DNA from: CBDHDJ01 sp965261645
Lineage (GTDB): Bacteria > Pseudomonadota > Alphaproteobacteria > SHVV01
DNA length: 64,000 nt
Direction: 5' to 3'
Assembly: GCA_965261645.1 (NCBI GenBank)
Contig: CBDHDJ010000002.1
Span: 930,001 to 994,000, forward strand
In this document: positions 17,333-25,635 of the stretch, piece after piece
Position numbering within the stretch: the stretch's first letter is position 1
Layout: each line of letters opens with the position of its first letter
The notes under the pieces: generated by a model
What the model was told of the DNA's origin: nothing
What the model saw: only the letters and a program-made list of their open reading frames with translations
The model's database searches: none
Program-made: the position numbers and the translations under genes

Positions 17333-18713
17333 CTAGCAGGCTGCTGAACAAGTCATCATTGCCGGGCCTTGAACTCGGATTCATCGCCGAAATGAAATGA
17401 GATTTCGTGTCTTAGGGTGAAACCGTCTTCAATCTCGACCGATCCGATGCCCTGGGCTTCATCCAGTTCGATGATCTGCCACTTTGCGGTCAGCGGCGTG
17501 CCGGCATCGCCCGTCATGTTGGCGCCTCCGCCAGCAGTCTGGGTAGTCGGACGAGGTTGTAGGCGGCCAAGGCCAGGGTGAACGAAGCGTCGACCCGGTG
17601 GCGGCCCCGGAATTTGGTCTTGCTCAATCCCGCGCTCGTCTTGACCCAGCCGAAGACCTCCTCGATGCGCTTACGGCAACGTTGGCTGACGCCGTAACCG
17701 GGATGGCGCGTCGTGCGCCCGTCTATCTTGGTCTTGCGCCGCTTGCCGGTCTTGGTGACGTGGTCCTGGACGGCGATATGGGGGGTCACCTTGCGGTGCC
17801 GCAGTTCCTCGACAAAATCCGCGACGTCAAAACCCTTGTCCCCGCCCACCGTGATCCGACGCGGGCCGCCTCTACTCTCCACCGGGCGATGCCTGTCGAT
17901 CAGATCAAGGGCGGCTTCGCGTTCCGCCGTGCCCGACGCAATGGTCACGCCGCCGCCGACTGCCAGACCATGGCGGTTCTCCGTCAGCGCATGGCCCATG
18001 TAACACAGCTTGCTTTCCCGGCCATTACCCTTGCGATAAAGCCGGGCGTCCGGATCAGTGGTGCTTGCATGGGTCGCGTTCGAGCGTTTCTCGCCATGAA
18101 AATCCCGCTCGGCGTTGCGCCCCGATCCCCCGTCGCCATCGTCCTCACCTTTGGGACGAAAGCTCTTCATCGACGCCCAGGCCTCGATCAATGTTCCGTC
18201 TACCGAAAAATGATCCCGGCTCAATAGTCCCCGTACCTTGTGGTGCTGGATAACCCCCGCAAGCAGCTGCGCCGAAACCTCCGCCTCCAGAAGACGGTCC
18301 CGGTTGTGGCAGAACGCGCTGGCGTCCCACACGCCATCGTCCAGCCCAAGCCCCACAAACCAGCGAAACAGCATGTTGAAGTTTAGCTGCTCCATCAGCT
18401 GACGCTCCGAGCGGATCGAATAAAACACCTGCAACAGTAACGCTCGAAGAAGCTTCTCCGGCGGGATCGATGGGCGACCCATGTGGGAATAAAGCGTCTC
18501 GAACTCCGAAGATAGAGACCCCAATACGTCGTTCACGATCTCACGGATCAGACGCAGCGGATGATCATCCGGAACACGCTCTTCCAAGTCTACGTAGCTG
18601 AATAAATTGCCACTGCTTTTATCTCGACCCCGCATGCCATCCTCCATCACCCGAAGGAATCACAGAATCATGTCACAACTGCAAATGCGAGGACTTTTTC
18701 AGCAGCCTGCTAG
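17333..18713 (-). mobile_element. IS5-superfamily insertion sequence, copy 1 (CTAG-flanked)
   Basis: An element of 1381 bp with terminal inverted repeats CTAGCAGGCTGCTGAA at the left and its mirror TTCAGCAGCCTGCTAG at the right. CTAG stands at both outer edges, so it is either the duplicated target or part of the repeat. One DDE transposase occupies most of it. A copy of identical length lies at 43170-44550 in the same orientation. I noticed only three base differences between them. Its right CTAG is the insertion point of an IS630 element. Confidence 0.92.
17514..18650 (-). CDS. IS5-superfamily transposase, copy 1
   Basis: DDE transposase of 378 residues. The N-terminal DUF772-type domain contains HMGRPSIPPEKLLRALLLQV and SERQLMEQL. 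The catalytic core includes the first aspartate in HFSVDGTLIEAW, a GDKGFD second aspartate block and a C-terminal RKRIEEVFGW glutamate motif. It appears full length. It differs from the copy at 43351 by at least Lys versus Gln in the N-terminal MRGRD(K/Q)SSG. Confidence 0.93.
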   Translation of the reverse strand: MMEDGMRGRDKSSGNLFSYVDLEERVPDDHPLRLIREIVNDVLGSLSSEFETLYSHMGRPSIPPEKLLRALLLQVFYSIRSERQLMEQLNFNMLFRWFVGLGLDDGVWDASAFCHNRDRLLEAEVSAQLLAGVIQHHKVRGLLSRDHFSVDGTLIEAWASMKSFRPKGEDDGDGGSGRNAERDFHGEKRSNATHASTTDPDARLYRKGNGRESKLCYMGHALTENRHGLAVGGGVTIASGTAEREAALDLIDRHRPVESRGGPRRITVGGDKGFDVADFVEELRHRKVTPHIAVQDHVTKTGKRRKTKIDGRTTRHPGYGVSQRCRKRIEEVFGWVKTSAGLSKTKFRGRHRVDASFTLALAAYNLVRLPRLLAEAPT

Positions 18714-18804
18714 AGCATTTTCTGAGCTGACGGATTCTTTTTGGGATTCCCATGGGATCGAATTTCTGATTCAAGATGTGGGCTGGTGGAGGAGGCCAGC
18801 CTGC

Positions 18805-19185
18805 ATGACGAAACCTCTTTCCAATGATCTTCGAGAACGGCTTGTATCGGCGGTTGACAGCGGCCTGTCGCGGCGCTCGGCGGCGCGCCGCTTCGGGGTT
18901 GCGGCCTCGACGGCGATCAAATGGGTGAATCGGTGGCGGCGGACGGGCGATGTCGGGCCTAGGCCGCAAGGCGGTGACCACCGCTCGCACCGGATCGAGG
19001 CCCATGCCGAGGAAATCCTGGCGCTGGTTGACGAGACGCCGGACATCACCTTGGGCGAGATCGCGGCACACCTGGACGCGGGGCATGGCTTGACGGTGGC
19101 CCAAAGCACGGTCTGGCGGCTGCTCGACCGGCACGGCATAACGTTCAAAAAAAACCGCGCACGCCTGCGAGCAACAGCGAGCTGA
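18805..19185 (+). CDS. IS630 transposase, N-terminal reading frame, copy 1
   Basis: Encodes 126 residues of helix-turn-helix DNA-binding domain (SRRSAARRFGVAASTAIKWVNRW and a second winged helix DITLGEIAAHL). The ATG at 18805 follows GGAGGAGG. The frame passes a run of eight A residues at 19147-19154 and then diverges from the catalytic frame, so it needs a +1 (or -2) slip to make a full transposase. The same break is present in copy 2. Confidence 0.85.
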   Translation: MTKPLSNDLRERLVSAVDSGLSRRSAARRFGVAASTAIKWVNRWRRTGDVGPRPQGGDHRSHRIEAHAEEILALVDETPDITLGEIAAHLDAGHGLTVAQSTVWRLLDRHGITFKKNRARLRATAS

Positions 19186-19246
19186 CGTCCTGCGCCGCCG
19201 GCAGGCCTGGTTCGACGCCCAACCCGATCTGAAGCCCGAGCGGCTG

Positions 19247-19753
19247 GTGTTCATTGACGAGACCGGCGCTTCGACCAAGATGGCCCGGCGTTACGGCCGG
19301 GCGCCACGGGGCGAGCGTTGCCAAGCACCGGTGCCTCATGGACACTGGAAGACGACGACCTTCGTTGGCGCGCTCCGCCTTGAAGGCATGACCGCGCCCA
19401 TGGTGCTCGACGGTGCCATGCATGGTGCCGCCTTCCTCGCTTATGTGGAGCAGGTCTTGGTCCCGACGCTCAAACCCGGCGATATCGTGGTGATGGATAA
19501 CTTACCCGCCCACAAACCCATCGCCGTGCGCACGGCCATCGAAGTCGCCGCGGCAGAGTTGCGCTTCCTGCCGCCCTACAGCCCTGACTTTAACCCCATT
19601 GAAATGGCCTTCTCCAAGCTCAAGGCTTTCCTCAAAAAGACCGCCGCCCGAACCGTCGATGACCTCTGGGACGCCATCGCCCAAGGCATCGACACCTTCA
19701 CACCAACGGAATGCGAAAACTACTTCGCTGCTGCCGGCTATGACCACAAATGA
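19247..19753 (+). CDS. IS630 transposase, catalytic reading frame, copy 1
   Basis: Encodes the DDE catalytic part: the first aspartate in FIDETGAST, the second in DNLPAHK and the glutamate in YSPDFNPIEMAFSKLK. The open frame extends upstream without a stop to the A-tract (reading KTAHACEQQRADV), so the true product is probably a fusion with the upstream frame made by slippage. Counted alone it lacks the DNA-binding domain. Confidence 0.85.
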   Translation: MFIDETGASTKMARRYGRAPRGERCQAPVPHGHWKTTTFVGALRLEGMTAPMVLDGAMHGAAFLAYVEQVLVPTLKPGDIVVMDNLPAHKPIAVRTAIEVAAAELRFLPPYSPDFNPIEMAFSKLKAFLKKTAARTVDDLWDAIAQGIDTFTPTECENYFAAAGYDHK

Positions 19754-19881
19754 TAGGAAAACGCTCTAGATGTTGTGAAATTATAGGGGTCTCGTCCACC
19801 GACCACAAGCCTGCGGTCCCTCGGGTTTGGCGGTGTTCAGCGCTCCGCCCGTGGCTCCCGCGGGTCGTGATGGGAGAACTC

Positions 19882-20409
19882 TCAGACATTTCTCTTCGCC
19901 GCCCGGGCGTGCTGGGCGGCCTTGTTCCGCGCCACGCCGCGGCCGAGATCGAGCAGAGCGCCACGGAGCTCGGTATCGGCGATGGCGGTCACGGTCTCCC
20001 GGAGTCGCGTTTCGTCCGCTGGCGTCATCGCCGATCGGGCGGCGTCGGGAACCGCCCCGGGCGCGGCGAGCGGCGCCTGGGTCAGCGCGAGGCGTGCGAC
20101 GGCGCGAAAGCCGAAATAGCGATTGATGCGTTCGATGAGGACCGGCTCCACATGTTGGAGTTCGATGGCCACACTGCCCGGCGTGCGGATATGGAGGGTG
20201 GCCCCCGACCGTTCGCCGCGCGGGAAGACGAGCTTTTGCGGCGCACAGTCGCGCGCCCAGCTTTCGCCGACGATGGCCGGCCACTGGGTGATCACCGCCG
20301 CTTGCGTGAACCCGCGTGCCTTGGTTGTCGCGCCCATCGCCTGGTCGAGGACTTTTGCAATGCTGCGCGGGCCGGTGTATCCGTCCCGCTTGTTCCTGCC
20401 TGTTCCCAT
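19882..20409 (-). CDS. dciA: DUF721 / DciA-like protein
   Basis: Protein of 175 residues with the DUF721 core (GWPAIVG-like TQWPAIVGESWARDCAPQKLVFPRG, then LHIRTPGSVAIELQHVEPVLIERINRYFG). The family includes DciA, the loader of the replicative helicase in bacteria lacking DnaC. The ATG at 20409 (MGTGRNKRDGYTG) is chosen; the frame further upstream runs through the mutY promoter region. It is divergent from mutY and once neighboured the DsbA-like gene and smc. The IS pair now separates them. Confidence 0.8.
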   Translation of the reverse strand: MGTGRNKRDGYTGPRSIAKVLDQAMGATTKARGFTQAAVITQWPAIVGESWARDCAPQKLVFPRGERSGATLHIRTPGSVAIELQHVEPVLIERINRYFGFRAVARLALTQAPLAAPGAVPDAARSAMTPADETRLRETVTAIADTELRGALLDLGRGVARNKAAQHARAAKRNV

Positions 20410-20518
20410 GTCCGAAGTGTGCGCGAAATTTACGCCCTCGTCATGTCCGACATGAAGCACCGCGCGGCCCCTCCGAGCCGCTGTATCGCTCGTTCGTTCC
20501 CTCTTACACTGAGAGGCC

Positions 20519-21650
20519 ATGGGAGCCAACGCCCAACGCCGCACCGCCGCGGCATCATCCGCCAATAACCGCCAGCTCGTGCGCAGGCTTCTGTCTTGGT
20601 ACGACCGGTAGGGGCGAGATCTACCGTGGCGCATCAAGGGCCGCAGGCGGGCCAATCCCTACCATGTCTGGCTCAGCGAAATCATGCTGCAACAGACCAC
20701 GGTACGGGCGGTGATCCCCTATTTCGAGTGGTTCGTGCTGCGCTGGCCGACGGTCCACGACCTCGCCGGCGCGGCCCTCGATGACGTCCTCCACGGTTGG
20801 CAGGGCCTTGGCTATTTACGGTCGCGCCCGCAACCTGCACAAATGCGCGCGCCTGATCGCCGCCGATCACGGCGGCCGCTTTCCCGATCGCGAGGAGGCG
20901 CTGCGCACGCTTCCCGGCATCGGGCCCTATACGGCGGCGGCGATCGCGGCGATAGCCTTCGGCCGTTCCGCCACCGTGGTCGATGGCAATGTCGAGCGAG
21001 TGATGGCGCGGTTTCATGCCGTCACCGAGCAATTGCCGGGCGCCAAGCCGCGCCTCGGGGCGTTGGCCCAGAGGCTCACGCCGGCATCGCGGGCCGGCGA
21101 TTTCGCCCAGGCGGTGATGGATCTCGGCGCGACGATTTGTCTGCCCCGCACGCCGCAATGCGGCGTGTGCCCGTGGTCGTCAGCCTGCCTCGCGCACGCC
21201 CGGGGGCTCGCCGGCGAGCTGCCACGGCGTGCATCCAGACGCGAGCGGTCCCTGCGCCATGCGATCGGCTTCTGGCTGGAGCGGCGCGACGGGGCGGTGT
21301 TGTTCGAGCGCCGGCCGGAGGAGGGGCTTCTCCGCGGCATGATGGCGCTGCCCATGACGCCGTGGCGGGACGGGCCATGGCCCCTGGATGAGGCTCTTGC
21401 GCAAGCGCCGATGGCGGTCGACTGGCACGCGGTCGACGGCCCCGTGCACTACGGTTTCACCCATTTCGATTGTGAGATCCGGGTGCTCAAGGGCCGCGCA
21501 CCGGGGCGGCGCAAAGGACCCGATGGCGGCCAATGGCGCCGGCTCGACGAGCTGGAGACGCTTGCCCTGCCGAGCCTCACCAAGAAGGTGGTGCGCCACA
21601 CGCTCGCCGCGGCGCCGGACACCACGACGCGAGGTCGTCAGGCGCGCTGA
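20519..21650 (+). pseudogene. mutY: broken A/G-specific adenine glycosylase MutY
   Basis: MutY removes adenine mispaired with 8-oxoguanine. All parts can be traced: the N-terminal LPWR, LSEIMLQQT, the catalytic helix-hairpin-helix LPGIGPYTAAAIAAIAFG with VDGNVERVM, the Fe-S cysteines in CLPRTPQCGVCPWSSAC, and a C-terminal NUDIX-like domain. Codon 31 is TAG (20609-20611). A second lesion, one extra T in the TTT at 20815-20817, shifts the frame inside GLGYYGRARN. The frame is intact after that. Two separate lesions make a functional protein unlikely unless both are sequence errors. It is divergent from dciA. Confidence 0.85.
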
Positions 21651-21671
21651 TGGGGCTTTCGCCTGCCGCGC

Positions 21672-22754
21672 TCAGCCGCCTGGCGACAATTCGGCCCGCA
21701 GGCGTTGGCGCAACAGATCGATCGAGCAGAGTTCGCCGTCCGTCTCGAAGTGCCAGAAACTCCAGCCATTGCAGGCGGGGGCGCCTTGCACATGCGCGCC
21801 GACCGCGTGAATGGAGCCGGCGACGAGGCTGCCATCGGCCCGCACTTTGGCCTGATAGCGCCGGCGCACGTCGAACAAGAAATCGCCGGGCGCGAGCAAA
21901 CCCCGCTCGACGACCTGACCGAACGGGATGCGCGGCAGCTCGCGACGCGATTTGGTGACCTCGAGATCGGCGGGCGGGATCGCGTGCGTGCGTGCAATCC
22001 GCCGGCGTGCGAGCTCGACATAACCCGCATCCTGCTCGATGCCGATGTACTCGCGGCCCAGCCGCTTGGCCACCGCGCCCGTCGTTCCCGTGCCGAAGAA
22101 GGGATCGAGGACCACGTCGCCGGGCCGGCTCGAAGCGAGCAGGACCCGGTGGAGCAGCGCCTCCGGCTTTTACGCGGCGTGTGCCTTGCGACCCTTGATC
22201 TTGAGCCGCTCGGCGCCGCCGCAGATCGGCACGAGCCAGTCCGAGCGCATCTGCAGGCCCTCGTTGAGCGCCTTCATGGCGTCGTAATTGAATGTGTGTC
22301 CGCCCTTGTCCTTGTGCTTGGCGCACCAGATCAGGGTCTCGTGCGCGTTGGTGAAGCGTCGGGCGCGGAAGTTGGGCATCGGGTTGGTCTTGCGCCAGAC
22401 GATGTCGTTGAGCAGCCAGAAATCGAGATCCTGCAGGATCGCGCCAGTGCGGAAGATGCAGTGATAGGTGCCAATGACCCAGAGCGAGCCCCGGTCCTTG
22501 AGCACACGCCGCGCCGCGCCGAGCCATTCGCGGGTGAACGAATCGTAGGCGGCGAAACCGCGGAACTGGTCCCAATCGTCCTCGACGCCGGCCACCCGGC
22601 TTTGGTTGGGTCGCCGGAGCCCTTCCGTCAGCTGCAAGTTGTAGGGTGGATCGGCGAAAATCAGGTCGACCGAGCGCTCGGGAAGCTCGGCCATCAGCGA
22701 CACACAGTCGCCCTCCAACACTTCTCCCACCGGCAAAGATGATTCGCGCGTCAT
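21672..22754 (-). pseudogene. ccrM: CcrM-type GANTC adenine methyltransferase with internal stop
   Basis: Cell-cycle DNA methyltransferase of alphaproteobacteria (N6-adenine in GANTC). The N-terminal part has DPPYNLQL, FTREWLGAARRVLKDRGSLWVIG and FTNAHETLIW. Past the break are the AdoMet-binding DPFFGTGTTGAVAKRLGREYIGIE and the CcrM-specific C-terminal domain ending in CNGWSFWHFE. A TAA at 22170-22172 falls exactly where the motif HPTQKPEALL has its glutamine (here HAA-stop-KPEALL), so one CAA-to-TAA change explains it. The frame is otherwise unbroken on both sides. Confidence 0.85.
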
Positions 22755-22817
22755 GGCGCGCCACAATGAGTCAAACGCCGAGTCGCGTCAATCCTCTTTC
22801 CGATTCAAGGGGTTATA

Positions 22818-23465
22818 TCAGTTTTCCACAGCCCGGAGGGAGACCGGAGGAGCACCGCTCGCGAGCACCTCGCGAACCGGTCCGAAGGACTTGCGGTGAT
22901 GGGCGGTCGGGCCGAGGTGGCGGAGCGAGGCCTTGTGCTCGGGCGTGGGATACCCGGCATTGCGCTCCCAGCCGAAGCCGGGATGAACGATGGCGAGCCG
23001 CGCCATGATGCGGTCACGGACGACCTTGGCGACGATGGAGGCGGCACCGATGACCGGCGAGCGGGTATCGCCCTTGATCATGGTCCGGACCGCGCAGGGC
23101 AGGTCGGGCGCCCGGTTGCCGTCGATCAGCGCCAGCGTCGGCCGCTGGGGCAGCCGGGCCACCGCGCGCTGCATGGCCAGCATGGTCGCGGCGAGGATGT
23201 TGAGGCGATCGATCTCGGCGGTGCTCGCGGCGCCGATGCCGATCATGGCGGTGCCCTGCAGTGCTGCGCAGAGTCGCTCGCGCGTGGCCGCATCGAGGGA
23301 TTTGGAATCGGCGATGCCGTCGGGCACCGCGCTTTCATCCAGGATGACCGCAGCCGCGATCACCGGCCCGGCGAGCGGCCCGCGGCCCGCCTCGTCGATA
23401 CCGGCAACGAGTTCGCCCGTATCGCGCCCATCCGCGTGGTCGAACAAGCTCCTATCCAGTCGCAT
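22818..23465 (-). CDS. rnhB: ribonuclease HII
   Basis: Removes misincorporated ribonucleotides and RNA primers (215 residues). The catalytic DE is in VAGIDEAGRGPLAGPV, with further acidic residues in ALIDGNRAP and the SIVAKVVRDR helix. The ATG at 23465 is chosen. The gene overlaps the upstream antiporter stop by 14 bp, suggesting co-translation. An upstream extension of the frame is lysine/arginine-rich antiporter tail read out of frame. Confidence 0.94.
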   Translation of the reverse strand: MRLDRSLFDHADGRDTGELVAGIDEAGRGPLAGPVIAAAVILDESAVPDGIADSKSLDAATRERLCAALQGTAMIGIGAASTAEIDRLNILAATMLAMQRAVARLPQRPTLALIDGNRAPDLPCAVRTMIKGDTRSPVIGAASIVAKVVRDRIMARLAIVHPGFGWERNAGYPTPEHKASLRHLGPTAHHRKSFGPVREVLASGAPPVSLRAVEN

Positions 23466-25014
23466 TCTTGCCCTTTGCCGCCGGTTTTTTCCGCGCCCGA
23501 GGTTTCTTCTTTGGAGCGGCCTTTTTGCGGGCCCGGCGTGGTTTTGGGCCGACCGGAGATTCATCGCCGCTGGCGTTCACCTCGGCCGTGAGATCGATGG
23601 TCGGCGAATCGGCGCTTGCTGGCCGATTGCTTACCGCCGCGCCCAGCGGGCTGGCGGCGTGGGCCGCTGCGGTCGCGGATGGATCATCCTGCGTGGGCCG
23701 CCGCCGCGCGCGATCGACCACCCGGCGAACAGCCGGGACGATTGCCTGGCTCAGCCGCGCGCTGTGCATGGCCGCCCGGCTCGATGTGTCAGCCACCGCA
23801 TGGGCCTCGCGGCCGTAGATCTCGTCGAGCAGTGGCCCCAGCGCCGAGGTTGGTCCCGAGGCAAGGTTGTGGATGCGCCGCGCGGTCATCAGCCAGAGGG
23901 GGCTGAACACGAGACTGAGGGCGATGACGGAGACGATGAGGAAGCTGTCGTCGGGACCGAGAATAGCCGCCGCCGTACCCGCCGCGACCAACAGGAACGA
24001 AAATTCCCCGACCTGACCGAGCACGACGCCGGCAAGAAAGGCGCGTTGCCAAGGCTCGCCCAGGAGATGAAGCACGCCCACATTCATCGCCGTTTTCAAG
24101 ACCGTCACGACACCCAGCAGTAAAATGACGGTGCCGAGATTGTCCCAGATGAATCCAAGGTCGATCAGGAGCCCGATCGACAGAAAGAAGACCATGATCA
24201 GGATGCTCTGCACCGGCTCGATAACGCGGTGAATAACGGCGCGCTCGTGGCTGTTGCCGATGAAGAGGCCGGCGAGGAAGGCGCCGTAGGCGGCGGTCAG
24301 GCCCAACACGCCGGTGATCGCCGCGGCCGCGAAACAGTAGGCGAGCGCGGCCAGCGCCGCCAAGTCGACATGGGCCACCACCCAGCGCCCGAGGGGAACG
24401 TGGACCCGCTGCCGACGGCTCAAATAGCGAGTCAAGAGCACGAGGACGCCGACGGCAAGGGCGATCTTGACGAGGGTGAGAAATTCGAACGTCGCCTCGC
24501 TCGCCATACTGCCGATGATGAGCAGCATCGGCACAATGGCGAGGTCCTGGGCGATGAGCACACCGACCGCCGTTTGCCCCGCTTCGGTGCGGAGCTCACC
24601 GATGTCCTCCAACGTCTTGATGGCGACGGCGGTGCTCGAAAGCGCAACGACGAAACCGAGCAGCACGGCGAGGTTCAAGGACCAGCCGAGCACGGTCGAA
24701 AGAACCAGCATCACCGCAACGCTGATGAGGATTTGCAGCCCGGCGCCGAGCAGCGCCACGCGCCACACCCGGGCGAACGCGCGGAGCGAAAGCTCCATGC
24801 CGATGAGGAACAAAAGCAGCAGCACGCCGAGCTCGGCAAGCAGCGTAACCTGTTCACGATTTTCGACGAGCGCGAAACCAGACGGCCCGAGGAGAACGCC
24901 GGCCAGGATATAGCCGACAATCGCGGGCTGGCGCAGGCGTGACATCAGAATGCCGCAGACGAGGGCAACAACCGCGACAACGGCGATCCCCGTCAGTTCG
25001 ACATGACCCGGCAT
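23452..25014 (-). CDS. CPA2-family cation:proton antiporter with a basic C-terminal tail
   Basis: Membrane protein of 520 residues with about twelve helices, resembling the KefB/YbaL type of K+(Na+)/H+ antiporter. Helix motifs include GYILAGVLLGPSG, LLFLIGMELSL, ALSSTAVAIKTL and GQVGEFSFLLV. No TrkA-N (RCK) domain follows the membrane part. Instead about 120 residues of Ala/Pro/Lys/Arg-rich sequence end in a histone-H1-like tail (RARKKAAPKKKPRARKK). The tail is unusual, and it lies where the gene runs into rnhB. Confidence 0.88.
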   Translation of the reverse strand: MPGHVELTGIAVVAVVALVCGILMSRLRQPAIVGYILAGVLLGPSGFALVENREQVTLLAELGVLLLLFLIGMELSLRAFARVWRVALLGAGLQILISVAVMLVLSTVLGWSLNLAVLLGFVVALSSTAVAIKTLEDIGELRTEAGQTAVGVLIAQDLAIVPMLLIIGSMASEATFEFLTLVKIALAVGVLVLLTRYLSRRQRVHVPLGRWVVAHVDLAALAALAYCFAAAAITGVLGLTAAYGAFLAGLFIGNSHERAVIHRVIEPVQSILIMVFFLSIGLLIDLGFIWDNLGTVILLLGVVTVLKTAMNVGVLHLLGEPWQRAFLAGVVLGQVGEFSFLLVAAGTAAAILGPDDSFLIVSVIALSLVFSPLWLMTARRIHNLASGPTSALGPLLDEIYGREAHAVADTSSRAAMHSARLSQAIVPAVRRVVDRARRRPTQDDPSATAAAHAASPLGAAVSNRPASADSPTIDLTAEVNASGDESPVGPKPRRARKKAAPKKKPRARKKPAAKGKNATG

Positions 25015-25080
25015 GAGGCCAGTTTACCACAGCGCCGCGGCGACGCCGGTACCGCCGTAATGCCGCCCCGCGTGATGCGT

Positions 25081-25554
25081 CTAGCGCGTCACGGCGTCGG
25101 TCGGTTCGCTGGGACTTTCGGTTTCAGGCTGCGCTGCCTGATGGTTGGCCTCGTCCTGCTCCCGGACCAGCCGTTCGACGAGGTCGAGAATGTCAGGCAC
25201 ATCCTTGACCCGGGCGCCGAAGATCCACGAATTACTCGGCGCGATGCGGATATTGGGGCCGCTGTTGCAAGGCCCAAGGCAATGGGTGCGGCCAAGCGTG
25301 GCGTCGATGTTGCGCTCGCGCAAGCCCTTTTCGAGTGCGGCGACGACTTTGGGGCTACCGCGTTTGCCGCAGCAGATGCGGCCGTGCGTGCGCACGTTGA
25401 CGCACGCGATGACCTCGACGGGACCGGTCAGGATCGTCGACGGTGGGCGGACGATCACCTCCATCGGTTGCGACAGATCGCGTGGTGCTATGGGCGGTCT
25501 CACGATGCGGTTCTCATGCCTTCTCCATGGGCGGACTTTCCCTACCCCGGACAC
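25081..25554 (-). CDS. thioredoxin-like [2Fe-2S] ferredoxin-domain protein
   Basis: The core is a thioredoxin-fold [2Fe-2S] domain: VIACVNVRTHGRICCGKRGS followed by THCLGPCNSGPNIRI supplies four or five candidate cysteine ligands, as in small (2Fe-2S) ferredoxins of the NuoE-like fold. The C-terminus is a charged tail. The start is uncertain: a GTG at 25554, a GTG at 25503 or an ATG at 25464 would all preserve the domain. The partner reductase is unknown. No operon partner is evident. Confidence 0.72.
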   Translation of the reverse strand: MSGVGKVRPWRRHENRIVRPPIAPRDLSQPMEVIVRPPSTILTGPVEVIACVNVRTHGRICCGKRGSPKVVAALEKGLRERNIDATLGRTHCLGPCNSGPNIRIAPSNSWIFGARVKDVPDILDLVERLVREQDEANHQAAQPETESPSEPTDAVTR

Positions 25555-25635
25555 GCGCCAACCGCAAGCCCGGAGGCGATAGCGGTTTCACATTTATAGC
25601 TCCTATGGGATAGTCGCTGGCGGTCGTACCACGGC

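Larger units (their letters stand above)
18713..19766 (+). mobile_element. IS630-family insertion sequence, copy 1
   Basis: An element of 1054 bp with ends GAGCATTTTC and GAAAACGCTC (9 of 10 inverted match) and a TA dinucleotide on each side, the IS630 target duplication. It is inserted into the CTAG at the right end of the IS5-like element. Because the element begins with G and ends with C, CTAG is recreated on both sides. A 1054-bp copy in the opposite orientation lies at 42117-43170. Confidence 0.9.

Noticed and set aside
20519..22754. Stop-codon reassignment (TAA/TAG read as an amino acid)
   Set aside because: Three genes have internal TAA or TAG where Gln or Glu would fit, but TAA, TAG and TGA all end intact genes in the window, and other broken genes have frameshifts, which recoding cannot explain.
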